This document shows positions 1 through 8,291 of a DNA stretch of 64,000 bases, piece by piece; the stretch's first letter is position 1; the number at the start of each line of letters is the position of its first letter. The position numbers and the translations under genes are program-made. The stretch is from Pseudovibrio sp. Alg231-02. Lineage in GTDB: Bacteria > Pseudomonadota > Alphaproteobacteria > Rhizobiales > Stappiaceae. The notes under the pieces are model-generated. The model had not been told where the DNA came from, made no database searches, and saw only the letters and a list, made by a program, of their open reading frames with translations. The DNA lies in the NCBI RefSeq assembly GCF_900143565.1, contig NZ_FREX01000006.1:1753-65752 (forward strand), read 5' to 3'.

Positions 1-2
1 GC

Positions 3-269
3 AAGGAGATGGCAGATCATCTAAGCCTGACATTAGTAACGGATGTTGCTGTATACTTCTGCGACCCACATTCACCGTGGCAACGCGGATCAAACGAAAA
101 CACGAACCGCTTGCTGCGGCAGTATTTGCCCCGAGGCACTGACTTATCTGTACACACGCAGCCTGAACTTGATGCAATCGCAAGACAACTCAACGAACGA
201 CCACGCAAGACCTTGCAATATCAAACTCCAGCTGAGAAGTTATCACAGTGTGTTGCCGCGACCAGTTGA
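3..269 (+). pseudogene. IS30-family transposase, C-terminal end (cut by window edge)
   Basis: This is the last ~88 residues of an IS30-type DDE transposase. The visible motif DPHSPWQRGSNENTN carries the third catalytic acidic residue (the E of SNEN) and is diagnostic of the family. It is followed by the usual LLRQYLPRGTDLS and NERPRKTL segments and a normal C-terminus. The frame stays open to the left edge, so I cannot tell whether the element is intact; only the 3' end is seen. The ATG at 9 is internal, not a real start. A decayed copy of the same 3' end occurs at 10,926-10,964. Confidence 0.85.
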
Positions 270-460
270 ATCCACCACCCGTCGCTGCCATTCAGGCCGT
301 TCAATCAAGGGCTGAGTACAGTTTAGATAAGTGTTGCGTGATCTCTGAAACGAAATTTCTTTAAAATCCGCCCTCAAAAGAACGCAATACTATCTCTACT
401 TTTGAACGCGATCAAATATCGTGGGGATTATCCGTTCGAAGTCAGTTTGCGATATAGTTT

Positions 461-2479
461 CTATGGCGTCCAATCGCTGTTTTCTTTTAACTTCTCATAA
501 AGAGCGGATTGTTTTTGTTGGGCTTCAGACAATTCTTGTAGTGTGAGCTTCTTCAAGACCCTATCTCGAGCACGTGCCGCTAACTCAAACCCTCTCTTGT
601 GAGCTACCATAGAATACCAGATATATGCTTGTGAATAGTTTCTATCGATACCTACACCTTTTTCGTAACTGTCTCCGAGAGAAAATTGTGCTCTGGCATA
701 ACCTTGCTCAGAAGCAAGTTTGTACCATTTTACCGCTTCAGCATCATCTTGTGGTGCACCCATTCCTCGGGAGAGCATGACACCGAGATTATGTTGTGCC
801 TTGGCAACGCCCTGCTCAGCGGCGAGCGTGATCAACTTCGCAGCCTCCACATAGTCTCTTGGTACGCCTTCTCCTTTGAGGTGCATGTACCCGAGATAAC
901 TCTGAGCTGCGGCATGGTCCTGCCGAGCGGCGAGCCTGTACCACTTTACTGCCTCTGCATTATTCAGTTCTACGCCTTGGCCATTGTCGTACATAGCGCC
1001 CAGATAGGTTTGAGCGGCAGCATGGCCCTGCTTGGCAGCGAGCCCGTACCATTTTACAGCCTCCGTATAATCCTTTGGTATGCCATCTCCATCACCGTGC
1101 GCACGGCCAAGTTTATATTGAGCTTCAGCGTCGCCTTTTCCAGCGGCTCGAACTATAGATTGAAAGTATTCACCACTGAGCTTTTGTTTGACAATGACTT
1201 CATCTTGTTGGGCTTGCGCTAAATCTTTCCGGTTGAGCTTCCTTGCGGCCAGATCTCTCGCTTTTTCCGCCTTCACAAACCCATTTGCGGCTGCAATAGA
1301 ATACCAGACATATGCTGGTATATAGCTTTGAGCGACGCCGTAGCCCTTCGCATACATACCACCGTAATTATATTGCGCCCTTGTATGGCCTTGTTCGGCG
1401 GCGGACTGATACCATTCGATCGCCTCTTCATAATTTTGAGCAACGCCTTGTCCATTGGCGTACAGCTCTCCGAGATTATTTTGTGCCTGAGAATGGCCCA
1501 GCATAGCAGCGTGCTTGTACCATTTTGCTGCCTCTTCATAGTTTTGCACTACACCTTGCCCAATGGCATACATATATCCAAGATTATATCGCGCTGAGGT
1601 GTGACCCCGTTCAGCAGCCAGCTTGTACCATTTTGCCGCCGCCTCATAGCTTTGAGTGACGCCTCGGCCATTCTTATACAAATCTCCAAGATAATTTTGT
1701 GCTTGCCATTGCCCTTGCTCAGCGGCGAGTTTGTACCATTCAGCTGCCTTTGCATAACTCTGAGCGACCCCTTGGCCACTGGTGTAACTGACTCCGAGAT
1801 TGTACTGTGCAAAGGCGTAGCCCTGCTCAGCGGCAAGTTTGTACCATTTTGCCGCTTCCGCATAATTGCGTGGTACACCTGCACCAATGACGTACATAAA
1901 CCCGAGATTATATTGCGCAATGGGATCACCTTGCTCAACAGCCAGTTTGTACCATTTCAGAGCCTCAGCAAAATCCTGCTGTACGCCTTGCGCATTTTTG
2001 TGCATGTCTCCAAGATTATTTTGGGCTGTGACATGACCTTGCTCAGCGGCGACCTTAAACCACTTTAGAGCCTCCACATAACTCTGTGGCACGCCTTGCC
2101 CGGTGAAATACATAGCGCCTAGACTATTTTGCGCATCGGCATTGCCCAGTTTAGCGGCGAGCTTGTACCATTTTAGAGCTTCTACAAGATTTTGTGGTAC
2201 GCCCATTCCGTTTTCATGGATGTACCCGAGATTATATTGCGCGTCGCTGTCACCTTGCTCAACTGCGGCCCTGAACCATTTCTCCGCCTCAGTGTAACTC
2301 TGTGCTACGTTGTCTCCTTCATCATAGGCGACCCCAAGTTTATACTGCGCTGCGGCATCACCTTTTTCTGCGCTTTGAGTAATAGATTGAAAATCTTCAC
2401 TATAAGCAGGAAGAATCTCCGAAAATGACGTGGCCATAACAAAGGCCCATAAGCTTATTTTGGTAAACAGCGATGACAT
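461..2479 (-). CDS. Exported Sel1-repeat (SLR/TPR-like) protein, 672 aa
   Basis: A hydrophobic N-terminal signal (residues 1-28, ending near PAYSED) precedes about 17 Sel1-like repeats of 36 residues (pattern A-x2-G-x2-xAQYNLG-xMY-x2-G-x-GV-x2-NY-xEA-x-KWY). Sel1 solenoids bind protein partners in the periplasm or outside the cell. The protein is built from two modules. Each ends in the same capping sequence (YVWYSIAA...RD.AARKL...LAQAQ near residue 400 and YIWYSMVA...RD.VLKKL...LSEAQ near 650), so it looks like a duplication or fusion of two Sel1 proteins. The start has only a weak A/G-rich ribosome site. Many long antisense reading frames here are by-products of the repeats. The partner and role are unknown. 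Confidence 0.85.
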   Translation of the reverse strand: MSSLFTKISLWAFVMATSFSEILPAYSEDFQSITQSAEKGDAAAQYKLGVAYDEGDNVAQSYTEAEKWFRAAVEQGDSDAQYNLGYIHENGMGVPQNLVEALKWYKLAAKLGNADAQNSLGAMYFTGQGVPQSYVEALKWFKVAAEQGHVTAQNNLGDMHKNAQGVQQDFAEALKWYKLAVEQGDPIAQYNLGFMYVIGAGVPRNYAEAAKWYKLAAEQGYAFAQYNLGVSYTSGQGVAQSYAKAAEWYKLAAEQGQWQAQNYLGDLYKNGRGVTQSYEAAAKWYKLAAERGHTSARYNLGYMYAIGQGVVQNYEEAAKWYKHAAMLGHSQAQNNLGELYANGQGVAQNYEEAIEWYQSAAEQGHTRAQYNYGGMYAKGYGVAQSYIPAYVWYSIAAANGFVKAEKARDLAARKLNRKDLAQAQQDEVIVKQKLSGEYFQSIVRAAGKGDAEAQYKLGRAHGDGDGIPKDYTEAVKWYGLAAKQGHAAAQTYLGAMYDNGQGVELNNAEAVKWYRLAARQDHAAAQSYLGYMHLKGEGVPRDYVEAAKLITLAAEQGVAKAQHNLGVMLSRGMGAPQDDAEAVKWYKLASEQGYARAQFSLGDSYEKGVGIDRNYSQAYIWYSMVAHKRGFELAARARDRVLKKLTLQELSEAQQKQSALYEKLKENSDWTP

Positions 2480-3063
2480 ACTTTTCTTCTAAATCTAATA
2501 TGGAATATACAGAACATTGATTAGTAGAGATATTTAATGCTCACAACTGTTGGAGAGTAATAAAGTCTCATACTCAGTAATAATGATTCATACTAAAGAA
2601 TATAGTATCATACTGACGAGAAATTGGTGGACTTTGCTGCCATTCGCTGACTGTGTGAAATGAGGTAAGCGAGAGCTTGTTGCCAGCAACGAGGGCCACT
2701 AGCCGCCGTTGGGGCGTTTTTAGCAAGGGTTGAACCAGTTCCACCAAGAAGCTTCTTCAGTAGCTTCTGTAAACGATCTGTAACTACTCAAACGGCCCCT
2801 TTGCTGACATTCAGCCCACTTCAAAATCTACTTACTCGCCTCCCGAAAGTTGACATTGGTCGATGGCGCAGCATTTTGGGTTCGTAAGTGACTGTGAAGC
2901 GGGACAGATAGCTAACGTTCGCATCATACTTTCCAATAAGCGTTTTAGAGACCGAACGCCCCGAACAGTACGGCCTCCAATTTTCACACATTTTTGGATG
3001 TTTTCTACTTTTTAGAACTAGGGGCGGAGCCTCGGCTAACAAGGATCCGCCGGTTGGAAGATT
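2480..3063. other. Gene-free stretch with a decayed repeat
   Basis: No convincing gene is present. The first 150 bases are AT-rich and probably hold the promoter of the Sel1 gene. From about 2,630 to 2,810 there is a diverged copy of a dispersed repeat also found at 6,423-6,515 and 10,970-11,130. The remainder (2,820-3,020) looks like further decayed intergenic sequence without recognisable coding signal. Confidence 0.5.
2630..2810. repeat. Dispersed intergenic repeat, copy A
   Basis: It begins with GGACTTTGCTGCCATTC, continues with GAGGTAAGCGAGAG and then TGTTGCCAGCA, and carries a GGGCGTTT segment near 2,715. The same order of blocks appears in copies B (6,423) and C (10,970) with scattered substitutions. 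No coding potential or terminal inverted repeat was seen. Confidence 0.55.
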
Positions 3064-4080
3064 TTATTGATCACCTGATACCCACAGCGCCAGTTTACCC
3101 TTCACATGTCCTGTCTCCAGCTTTTCATGCGCACGAACCACATCGCCCAATTCGAAAAACTCGGTATGAGGAAGGCTCAACTCGCCAGCCTCAACCAAAT
3201 TAACGATTTCCCGAATTTCCGCGCCGAAACTCGCATCGTCGACAAAAGCCAAAATTTTCTCGACACCGCGTTCTTTCGCTTCAGCGATTTGAGCTTCGAC
3301 ATCTCCGTCATCCGTCAATGTTGCGATATTAACGAGCCGACCGCCTCGCTTTAACAAGGCCACAGGATCAGCAAGCGAGTCGGCGCTTATGGTGTCGACG
3401 ATCAAATTCAAGCCATTTGGAGCCCATTTGGAAATTTCGTCGCTAATACTTTGAGTTTTGTAGTCAATCGGGAAATCGGCTCCCAGGGACTTAACATAGT
3501 CCAAATTGGCGCCACTGCAGGTGGTGGCTACCTCTGCGCCAGCCCATTTTGCCAATTGAACGGCAAAACTGCCCACACCACCGGAAGCACCATTGATGAG
3601 TATCTTCTTGCTCTCACCCTTCCTGAGCGCACCTTTTTCAGCCCCGAACAGTGCCTGCCAGGCCGTCACACCTGCAGTCGGAATGGTCGATGCAGATTCC
3701 AAGGTCATATCTGCAGGGATCAGCGCAACCCGGCACTTATCGACCACAAGGTACTCTGCATAGGACCCAGGTTTCCCCGCAGAAAACATATTGGTTGCGG
3801 AAGCAACTCTATCGCCCTCAGAGAACTCGGTGACGTTTTTGCCTGTCGCCACCACGACACCCGAAGCGTCCACCCCGAGAACCAAAGGGAACTTGGCGTT
3901 TGGCATCGCCGAGGCGAGGTGTCCTTCTCGCATTTTCCAATCTGCCGGATTGACCCCCGCGTAGGCCACTTTGATCAGCACGTCGTCGGCTTCAAGGTCT
4001 GGAATGGGGAGTTGCGCGATTTCGAACATTGCTGCACCGCCCCATTGCTTAATTACTGCTGCTGTCATTGATTTTGTCAT
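3064..4080 (-). CDS. NAD(P)H:quinone oxidoreductase-like MDR protein, 338 aa
   Basis: This is a zinc-independent medium-chain dehydrogenase/reductase of the quinone oxidoreductase type. It has an N-terminal GroES-like domain (VAYAGVNPADWKMREG, then FPLVLGVDASGVV) and a Rossmann domain with the nucleotide loop INGASGGVGSFAVQLAKW near residue 165. No structural zinc cysteine cluster is present. It would reduce quinones or enones with NADPH in the cytoplasm. The ATG is preceded by GGAGAG at good spacing. It lies downstream of, and in line with, the haloalkane dehalogenase, and a 20-bp near-palindrome (4,131-4,150) sits in its promoter. The LysR gene at 5,289 may control both. The substrate is unknown. 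Confidence 0.85.
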   Translation of the reverse strand: MTKSMTAAVIKQWGGAAMFEIAQLPIPDLEADDVLIKVAYAGVNPADWKMREGHLASAMPNAKFPLVLGVDASGVVVATGKNVTEFSEGDRVASATNMFSAGKPGSYAEYLVVDKCRVALIPADMTLESASTIPTAGVTAWQALFGAEKGALRKGESKKILINGASGGVGSFAVQLAKWAGAEVATTCSGANLDYVKSLGADFPIDYKTQSISDEISKWAPNGLNLIVDTISADSLADPVALLKRGGRLVNIATLTDDGDVEAQIAEAKERGVEKILAFVDDASFGAEIREIVNLVEAGELSLPHTEFFELGDVVRAHEKLETGHVKGKLALWVSGDQ

Positions 4081-4130
4081 GTGTCTCTCCGAACATTATT
4101 TATCTCGATCCCCAAGGGGATTGGTTTCAA

Positions 4131-4150
4131 TCAACTGAATTTTCAATTGA
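4131..4150. promoter_or_regulatory. Near-perfect palindrome, candidate operator
   Basis: The sequence TCAACTGAATTTTCAATTGA is a 20-bp palindrome with one mismatched pair, 50 bp upstream of the quinone oxidoreductase start. It has the size and T...A ends of a LysR-type operator. The assignment to the neighbouring LysR protein is inference. Confidence 0.4.
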
Positions 4151-4230
4151 GTCTGTGATTGCGCCAAGGGTCCGCTGGTGATCACGTCGAACTAGCGGTT
4201 CTTTCCTTGGCGCATTGTGACGGTTACCTG

Positions 4231-5181
4231 TCAGAACCGCATCAACCACTCGGCCAGAGCCTTGCCGATTTCATCGGGATAGTCCTCTTGAACGAAATGC
4301 CCCCCTTGGCCAAGAAACACCGTCTCAAGGTTATTCAGGTTCTTCTGCAAATACTCGGCTTGGGCCATCGGAAGTATCGCGCCTGGATCGACGTGGAACA
4401 TCAATTTCGGCAGATCACTGGCCAGCAACCACGCGTTATTTGCCGTCGCCACCTCATAGACATCTGCCGGTTCGCCAGCGATTGGAATTTCGCGTGGCCA
4501 GTCCAACAATATTTTCCGGCTCTCGGCTGTTGGGTAATAGCGGTTATACTCTGCCATAACTTCATCCGAGAGCGGTCCATTCGGGCTGCCGTATCGCATA
4601 AATTGATCCAGTAAAATGTTCTGGTTCATGATCATTTCTTCGCCAACACCGGGCGTGTTCACATTGTGTACGAATTCCGCGAAATCGCCCAGTGACTCGT
4701 AGCTTTCGTAGGGAATAAAGCCCGGTGTCATCGCCTCCATAAAGGCAATTGCGGACACACGTTCGGGACGCGTGCGCGCATAGTGCCAGCCCAGACCTGA
4801 CCCCCAATCATGGATCACCAACACGGCATCCTTCAAATCCAGAGCGTCAAGAAAGGTGAACATATATTCCGCGCTGTCGGCATAGGTATTTTCAAGTACT
4901 GGCTTGTCGCTATCGCCCATTCCGATCAGATCAGGTGCAATCACGCGGTGTGTGGCTGACAGGTGCGGGATGATGTTGCGCCAAAGATAAGAAGAGGCAG
5001 GGTTGCCGTGCAAAAAGACAACGGGGCGCCCTTCGCCCTCATCAACATAAGCGATCTTCTGGCCCAGCACTGTCATATAACTTTTGTCCTGCGCTTGATG
5101 AGTGTCCGCGAATGCGGGCAGCGGCATTACGGATGCGGCTGTAACCAAGGCGGCAAATTTTAGTAAGGTTCTGCGTTTCAT
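4231..5181 (-). CDS. Haloalkane dehalogenase (DhaA-like, exported), 316 aa
   Basis: An alpha/beta-hydrolase with the full active-site set of DhaA-type (HLD-II) haloalkane dehalogenases: halide-binding Asn in HGNPASSYLWRN (N60), nucleophile Asp and halide-binding Trp in VIHDWGS (D125, W126), catalytic Glu in AFMEA (E149) and His in GGHFVQEDYPD (H295). It would hydrolyse carbon-halogen bonds to alcohol and halide. An N-terminal signal (KRRTLLK followed by a hydrophobic stretch ending AFADTHQ) resembles a twin-arginine leader, so the enzyme is predicted to be periplasmic, which is unusual for this family. The ATG at 5,181 is chosen because GGAGAT precedes it; an upstream ATG at 5,208 lacks a ribosome site. 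The LysR gene is divergent. Confidence 0.85.
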   Translation of the reverse strand: MKRRTLLKFAALVTAASVMPLPAFADTHQAQDKSYMTVLGQKIAYVDEGEGRPVVFLHGNPASSYLWRNIIPHLSATHRVIAPDLIGMGDSDKPVLENTYADSAEYMFTFLDALDLKDAVLVIHDWGSGLGWHYARTRPERVSAIAFMEAMTPGFIPYESYESLGDFAEFVHNVNTPGVGEEMIMNQNILLDQFMRYGSPNGPLSDEVMAEYNRYYPTAESRKILLDWPREIPIAGEPADVYEVATANNAWLLASDLPKLMFHVDPGAILPMAQAEYLQKNLNNLETVFLGQGGHFVQEDYPDEIGKALAEWLMRF

Positions 5182-5211
5182 AGATATCTCCAGTTTTCTG
5201 TTGAGCAATAT

Positions 5212-5278
5212 CTATGTTTCAATTACCTCTTTATAAATTGCATAATTTCGAACACGGTGTTTGCCTGATGAAACATAG
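5212..5278. promoter_or_regulatory. Intergenic inverted repeat between dehalogenase and LysR gene
   Basis: CTATGTTTCA (5,212-5,221) and its exact reverse complement TGAAACATAG (5,269-5,278) flank 47 bases of AT-rich promoter DNA in the divergent intergenic region. Widely spaced paired sites are consistent with LysR tetramer binding, which is an inference. Confidence 0.45.
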
Positions 5279-5288
5279 GGGATGCGAA

Positions 5289-6191
5289 ATGCGGTCCATC
5301 GACTGGGAAATGATGCCTTTTTTTCTGGCTGTGGCGCGCAAGGGAAGCCTGCGCGCTGGGGCTGAGATGCTGAACGCCAATCATGTTACGGTGAACCGCA
5401 ACATCAAGGTATTGGAAGCCAGCTATGGCGTTCAGCTTTTTACCCGTTCTCGCCGCGGTTTTGAGTTAACCGAAGCGGGAGAGGCTCTTTTGCCAATGGC
5501 GGAAGAAGCCGAGCAGGTATTTCTTGGAGCGCGTCGCCGGGTCGAAGGCTTGGATAGAACCGAAACTGGAACGATTAAATTTTCTCTGCCGCCTGCTATG
5601 GCCCTTGATGTCGTCGCGCCGATACTGGCGCGGTTTCATCAGGCCTATCCAGGCATCGATGTGGAACTGCGATTGACCAACGCGCAAGAGGATATCAATC
5701 AAGCGGAAACGGATGTCTCTCTTCGAGCGGCATATGAGGTAACCGATGACGTCACCGCGCGCAAACTTTACCCCATGGCAATCGGGATCTACGCCAATCA
5801 ACAGTATATTGATGAGGTTTTACCCACTGCCGGACCCGAGGGTGCCGGATTGAGTTGGGTTGGTTGGACGAAATCACGTGAAAATCCGGCGTGGCTGAAG
5901 CAATCTCAATTTCCTGCCGCCGATATTCGCTACTCCTCAAGCGAAACATATATGCACATTAGCCTTCTAAGGCAGGGATGTGGAATGTCATTTCTGCCTG
6001 TTGTTTTTGAACATATTTTCCCCGATTTGCGCCAAGTGCCAAATACCGAGATTGAATTTGATCGCACCTTATTCATCTTGCTGCACTCAGAATTGCGACG
6101 AACGGTTCGGGTTCGCAGGTTCGTGGATTTTTTGGCGGATGGCCTTGGTGAACTGAAGCCCAAGATGCAAGGCGCACTTTATCAGAAGTAG
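5289..6191 (+). CDS. LysR-family transcriptional regulator, 300 aa
   Basis: An N-terminal winged helix (MRSIDWEMMPFFLAVARKGSLRAGAEMLNANHVTVNRNIKVLEASYGVQLFTRSRRGFELTEAG) is followed by a periplasmic-binding-protein-like effector domain. The ATG at 5,289 matches the family start and is preceded by AGGGGA; the upstream ATG at 5,214 would add 25 atypical residues. It is transcribed divergently from the haloalkane dehalogenase, and the inverted repeat between them is a candidate site. By family habit it would sense a substrate or product of the dehalogenase/quinone reductase pair and activate them; the effector is unknown. Confidence 0.88.
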   Translation: MRSIDWEMMPFFLAVARKGSLRAGAEMLNANHVTVNRNIKVLEASYGVQLFTRSRRGFELTEAGEALLPMAEEAEQVFLGARRRVEGLDRTETGTIKFSLPPAMALDVVAPILARFHQAYPGIDVELRLTNAQEDINQAETDVSLRAAYEVTDDVTARKLYPMAIGIYANQQYIDEVLPTAGPEGAGLSWVGWTKSRENPAWLKQSQFPAADIRYSSSETYMHISLLRQGCGMSFLPVVFEHIFPDLRQVPNTEIEFDRTLFILLHSELRRTVRVRRFVDFLADGLGELKPKMQGALYQK

Positions 6192-6422
6192 ACCAAGCGC
6201 TACGAACCTGAAAACGGCAATCAAATCTTTGCCAATGACCGGCCTGTACGATGGCCAAAGTGCAGCTTCGGGTAACAGGTCTCAAACCCGACCTTGGATG
6301 CGGCGTATCACTTTATGATACAGGCCCAACTGGACCGAGCGTGCACATTTAGGCGTTACGAACAACAACAAGGGAACATTGAATCTCATTCACCCAAGTT
6401 TGGTGATTTTGAACTGGTAAGA

Positions 6423-6515
6423 TGCGGACTTTGCTGACGTTCAATGCACTGCGAAAAATCCGGCCAGTGAGAGGCCGTTGCTAGCGTCGAGGGCCAGGAG
6501 CTGCCGTTCGACGAC
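6423..6515. repeat. Dispersed intergenic repeat, copy B
   Basis: Opens with GCGGACTTTGCTGACGTTCA, then CACTGCG, CAGTGAGAG and CCGTTGCTAGC, in the same order as copies at 2,630 and 10,970. It is shorter than copy A and lies directly next to the inverted-repeat arm that starts at 6,531. Confidence 0.5.
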
Positions 6516-6530
6516 TTCTATCTGTCCCGA

Positions 6531-6686
6531 CCTGCATTTATAATCCGCTCGACCTGCAAACATCGCGATTTTGAGCCCGAATTAAATGCGTCTATCTGAG
6601 AGCTCAAACCCAGATTATTTGCGAATGAGCTCACGCTGTTTGCAACCAGCCTGCAATCATGAGCTCGAACCCACATTAATTGCGAA
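6531..6686 (+). repeat. Left arm of 156-bp inverted repeat
   Basis: This arm starts CCTGCATTTATAATCCG and ends ACATTAATTGCGAAC. The reverse complement of 9,229-9,385 matches it along its whole length with about 18 mismatches counted by eye (~88% identity). Inside are GAGCTC-started sub-units ending in TTGCGAA or TTTGCAA. Together the arms enclose the MFS exporter and its LysR regulator. Confidence 0.8.
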
Positions 6687-6972
6687 CAACGAAAACAGAA
6701 TTTATGATCAGTGATTTATACCTCATAGATAACCTAATTAAGCGGACTACCTTAACTGGTCCGGATTGGAAATCATCCAGAAACACGTTTTCTTCAGCAC
6801 AATCTATACGATGATTTCTAAACAGGGTAAGCAGACAATATTGTTCAATGAAATCAGTGCGAATTTTCGAGTTTCCTGACCATCTGCCAAACCACCGTTT
6901 GCTATACGGTCCAAAGACAGCTCGGAGCCCATTTGGTCAGATGCCGCGCTCTCGATCAACGGCAGCTATTCG

Positions 6973-8199
6973 TTACGCAGTGACCTTTGTTGACGGTCTC
7001 TCTCTTAACAAGAAGGCTAACAATGCTGCCCCAACAGCCAACCAGATCGAACCGATCCAAACCAGGTTGTAGCTTGCCGTTGCGGTAAAAACGTAACCTC
7101 CGATGAACGCCCCCAATGCTCCACCAATAGCATGTCCGGCTGATATCAGGCCCATAGCCAAGCCCATCATTTTGATCCCGACATGGCTTGCCACCAAGCT
7201 GGCGGTCACAGGCACAGTCGAATAATCCACTGCCCCGAACAAAATAGCGAACAAGAACAGCATTTCGATAGACATGCCAGGAAGACCGCTGAGTAGGATA
7301 AATGTCAGCGCACGAAGGAGGTAAATAGCCGCCAGAAGCATCGAACGATTGACCTGATCCGTGAGCCAACCGGCTGCGATCATCCCGACAAGGTTGACCA
7401 GAGACAGCACACCATATGCCGTAGCACTTGGGATTGGCGGAAACCCGCAGAACGATGCAAACGGCAGCAGGTGGGTTTCGATCACGCCCGTCGTGGTGAA
7501 ACCACAAATCAAAAAGCTCCAGAACAGCAGGTGAAACGCGGGTTGGCGCATAATTACCGCAAGGTCCTGGCGAAGAGTTGAGGTTTTTTCGCCCGACTCG
7601 TTCTCTCCATGTTGTGGGGTGTCCGCGCGCATACTCATTCGGATACAAGGGATCAGGGCAAGACTGCTGAGTGACAGGACACCAAAACTCCAACGCCAGC
7701 TTGCGAAGGCCAGCAAGGCGGCGATCAGTGGCACGATCAGAAACTGCCCGCCCGTCGCGCCGGACGTCCCGATCCCTGTAGCTAACCCTTGGTTTTCAGA
7801 GAAATTGCGGGTGACAGCGGTTGCTACAACATGGGTGGCAACGATGCCAAAACCCATGGCGCTGAAACCGGCAAACCCGATAACAAACATCAGCTTTCCA
7901 TTCATCATGGCGACCATTGCGCAGCCAATACCCAGCAAGCCCATGCCAAGGTTGAGTGTGAATTGTGATCCGCGACGATCCACAAGACGTCCGGCAAAGG
8001 GGGCAACGATAGCCATAGTTACGAGTGCCGCCGCACCCACACCGGAGATGTAGCTGCTGCTCCAGCTAAATTCTGTTTGCCAAACCGGCATGATTAGCCC
8101 AAGGGCGGCGCGGCTTGAAAATGCCAGTGAAAGTGCCAGGAAGCCGAAGAGAACGACGGTCCAGTTTTGGCGCGATGGTGTAATGTTGGTCGTGGACAT
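6973..8199 (-). CDS. MFS transporter, 408 aa
   Basis: A major facilitator permease with about 12 hydrophobic segments. The loop 2-3 signature is GRLVDRRGSQ near residue 72, followed by helix patterns typical of the oxalate/formate-antiporter-like (COG2814/COG2223) MFS group. It would move a small organic solute across the inner membrane. The ATG at 8,199 is chosen because AAGGAGG precedes it; the upstream ATG at 8,247 has no ribosome site. It is divergent from a LysR regulator and both sit between the arms of the 156-bp inverted repeat. The substrate cannot be read from the sequence. Confidence 0.88.
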   Translation of the reverse strand: MSTTNITPSRQNWTVVLFGFLALSLAFSSRAALGLIMPVWQTEFSWSSSYISGVGAAALVTMAIVAPFAGRLVDRRGSQFTLNLGMGLLGIGCAMVAMMNGKLMFVIGFAGFSAMGFGIVATHVVATAVTRNFSENQGLATGIGTSGATGGQFLIVPLIAALLAFASWRWSFGVLSLSSLALIPCIRMSMRADTPQHGENESGEKTSTLRQDLAVIMRQPAFHLLFWSFLICGFTTTGVIETHLLPFASFCGFPPIPSATAYGVLSLVNLVGMIAAGWLTDQVNRSMLLAAIYLLRALTFILLSGLPGMSIEMLFLFAILFGAVDYSTVPVTASLVASHVGIKMMGLAMGLISAGHAIGGALGAFIGGYVFTATASYNLVWIGSIWLAVGAALLAFLLRERPSTKVTA

Positions 8200-8267
8200 G
8201 AACGCCTCCTTGTTCTGCTGAAATGCCATGAGCACAGAGAAATGCATAACGAGAAACTGGCTAATTC

Positions 8268-8286
8268 ACTTTAGCTGAGCTAAAGT
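8268..8286. promoter_or_regulatory. Perfect 19-bp palindrome, candidate LysR operator
   Basis: ACTTTAGCTGAGCTAAAGT is a perfect palindrome around a central G. It ends five bases before the LysR start codon at 8,292, so a bound protein would block or overlap its own translation start region. It lies in the divergent MFS/LysR promoter and is the obvious candidate for autorepression and MFS control (inference). Confidence 0.6.
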
Positions 8287-8291
8287 TATTT

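Larger units (their letters stand above)
6192..6972. other. Gene-free stretch holding two repeat types
   Basis: No gene was found. It contains dispersed repeat copy B (6,423-6,515) followed by the left arm of the 156-bp inverted repeat (6,531-6,686). The last part (6,690-6,970) is AT-rich, then enters the 3' flank of the MFS gene. Confidence 0.6.

Noticed and set aside
686-2428. Several long plus-strand reading frames opposite the Sel1 gene
   Set aside because: They mirror the 36-residue repeat of the Sel1 protein on the other strand, are repetitive themselves and lack ribosome sites.
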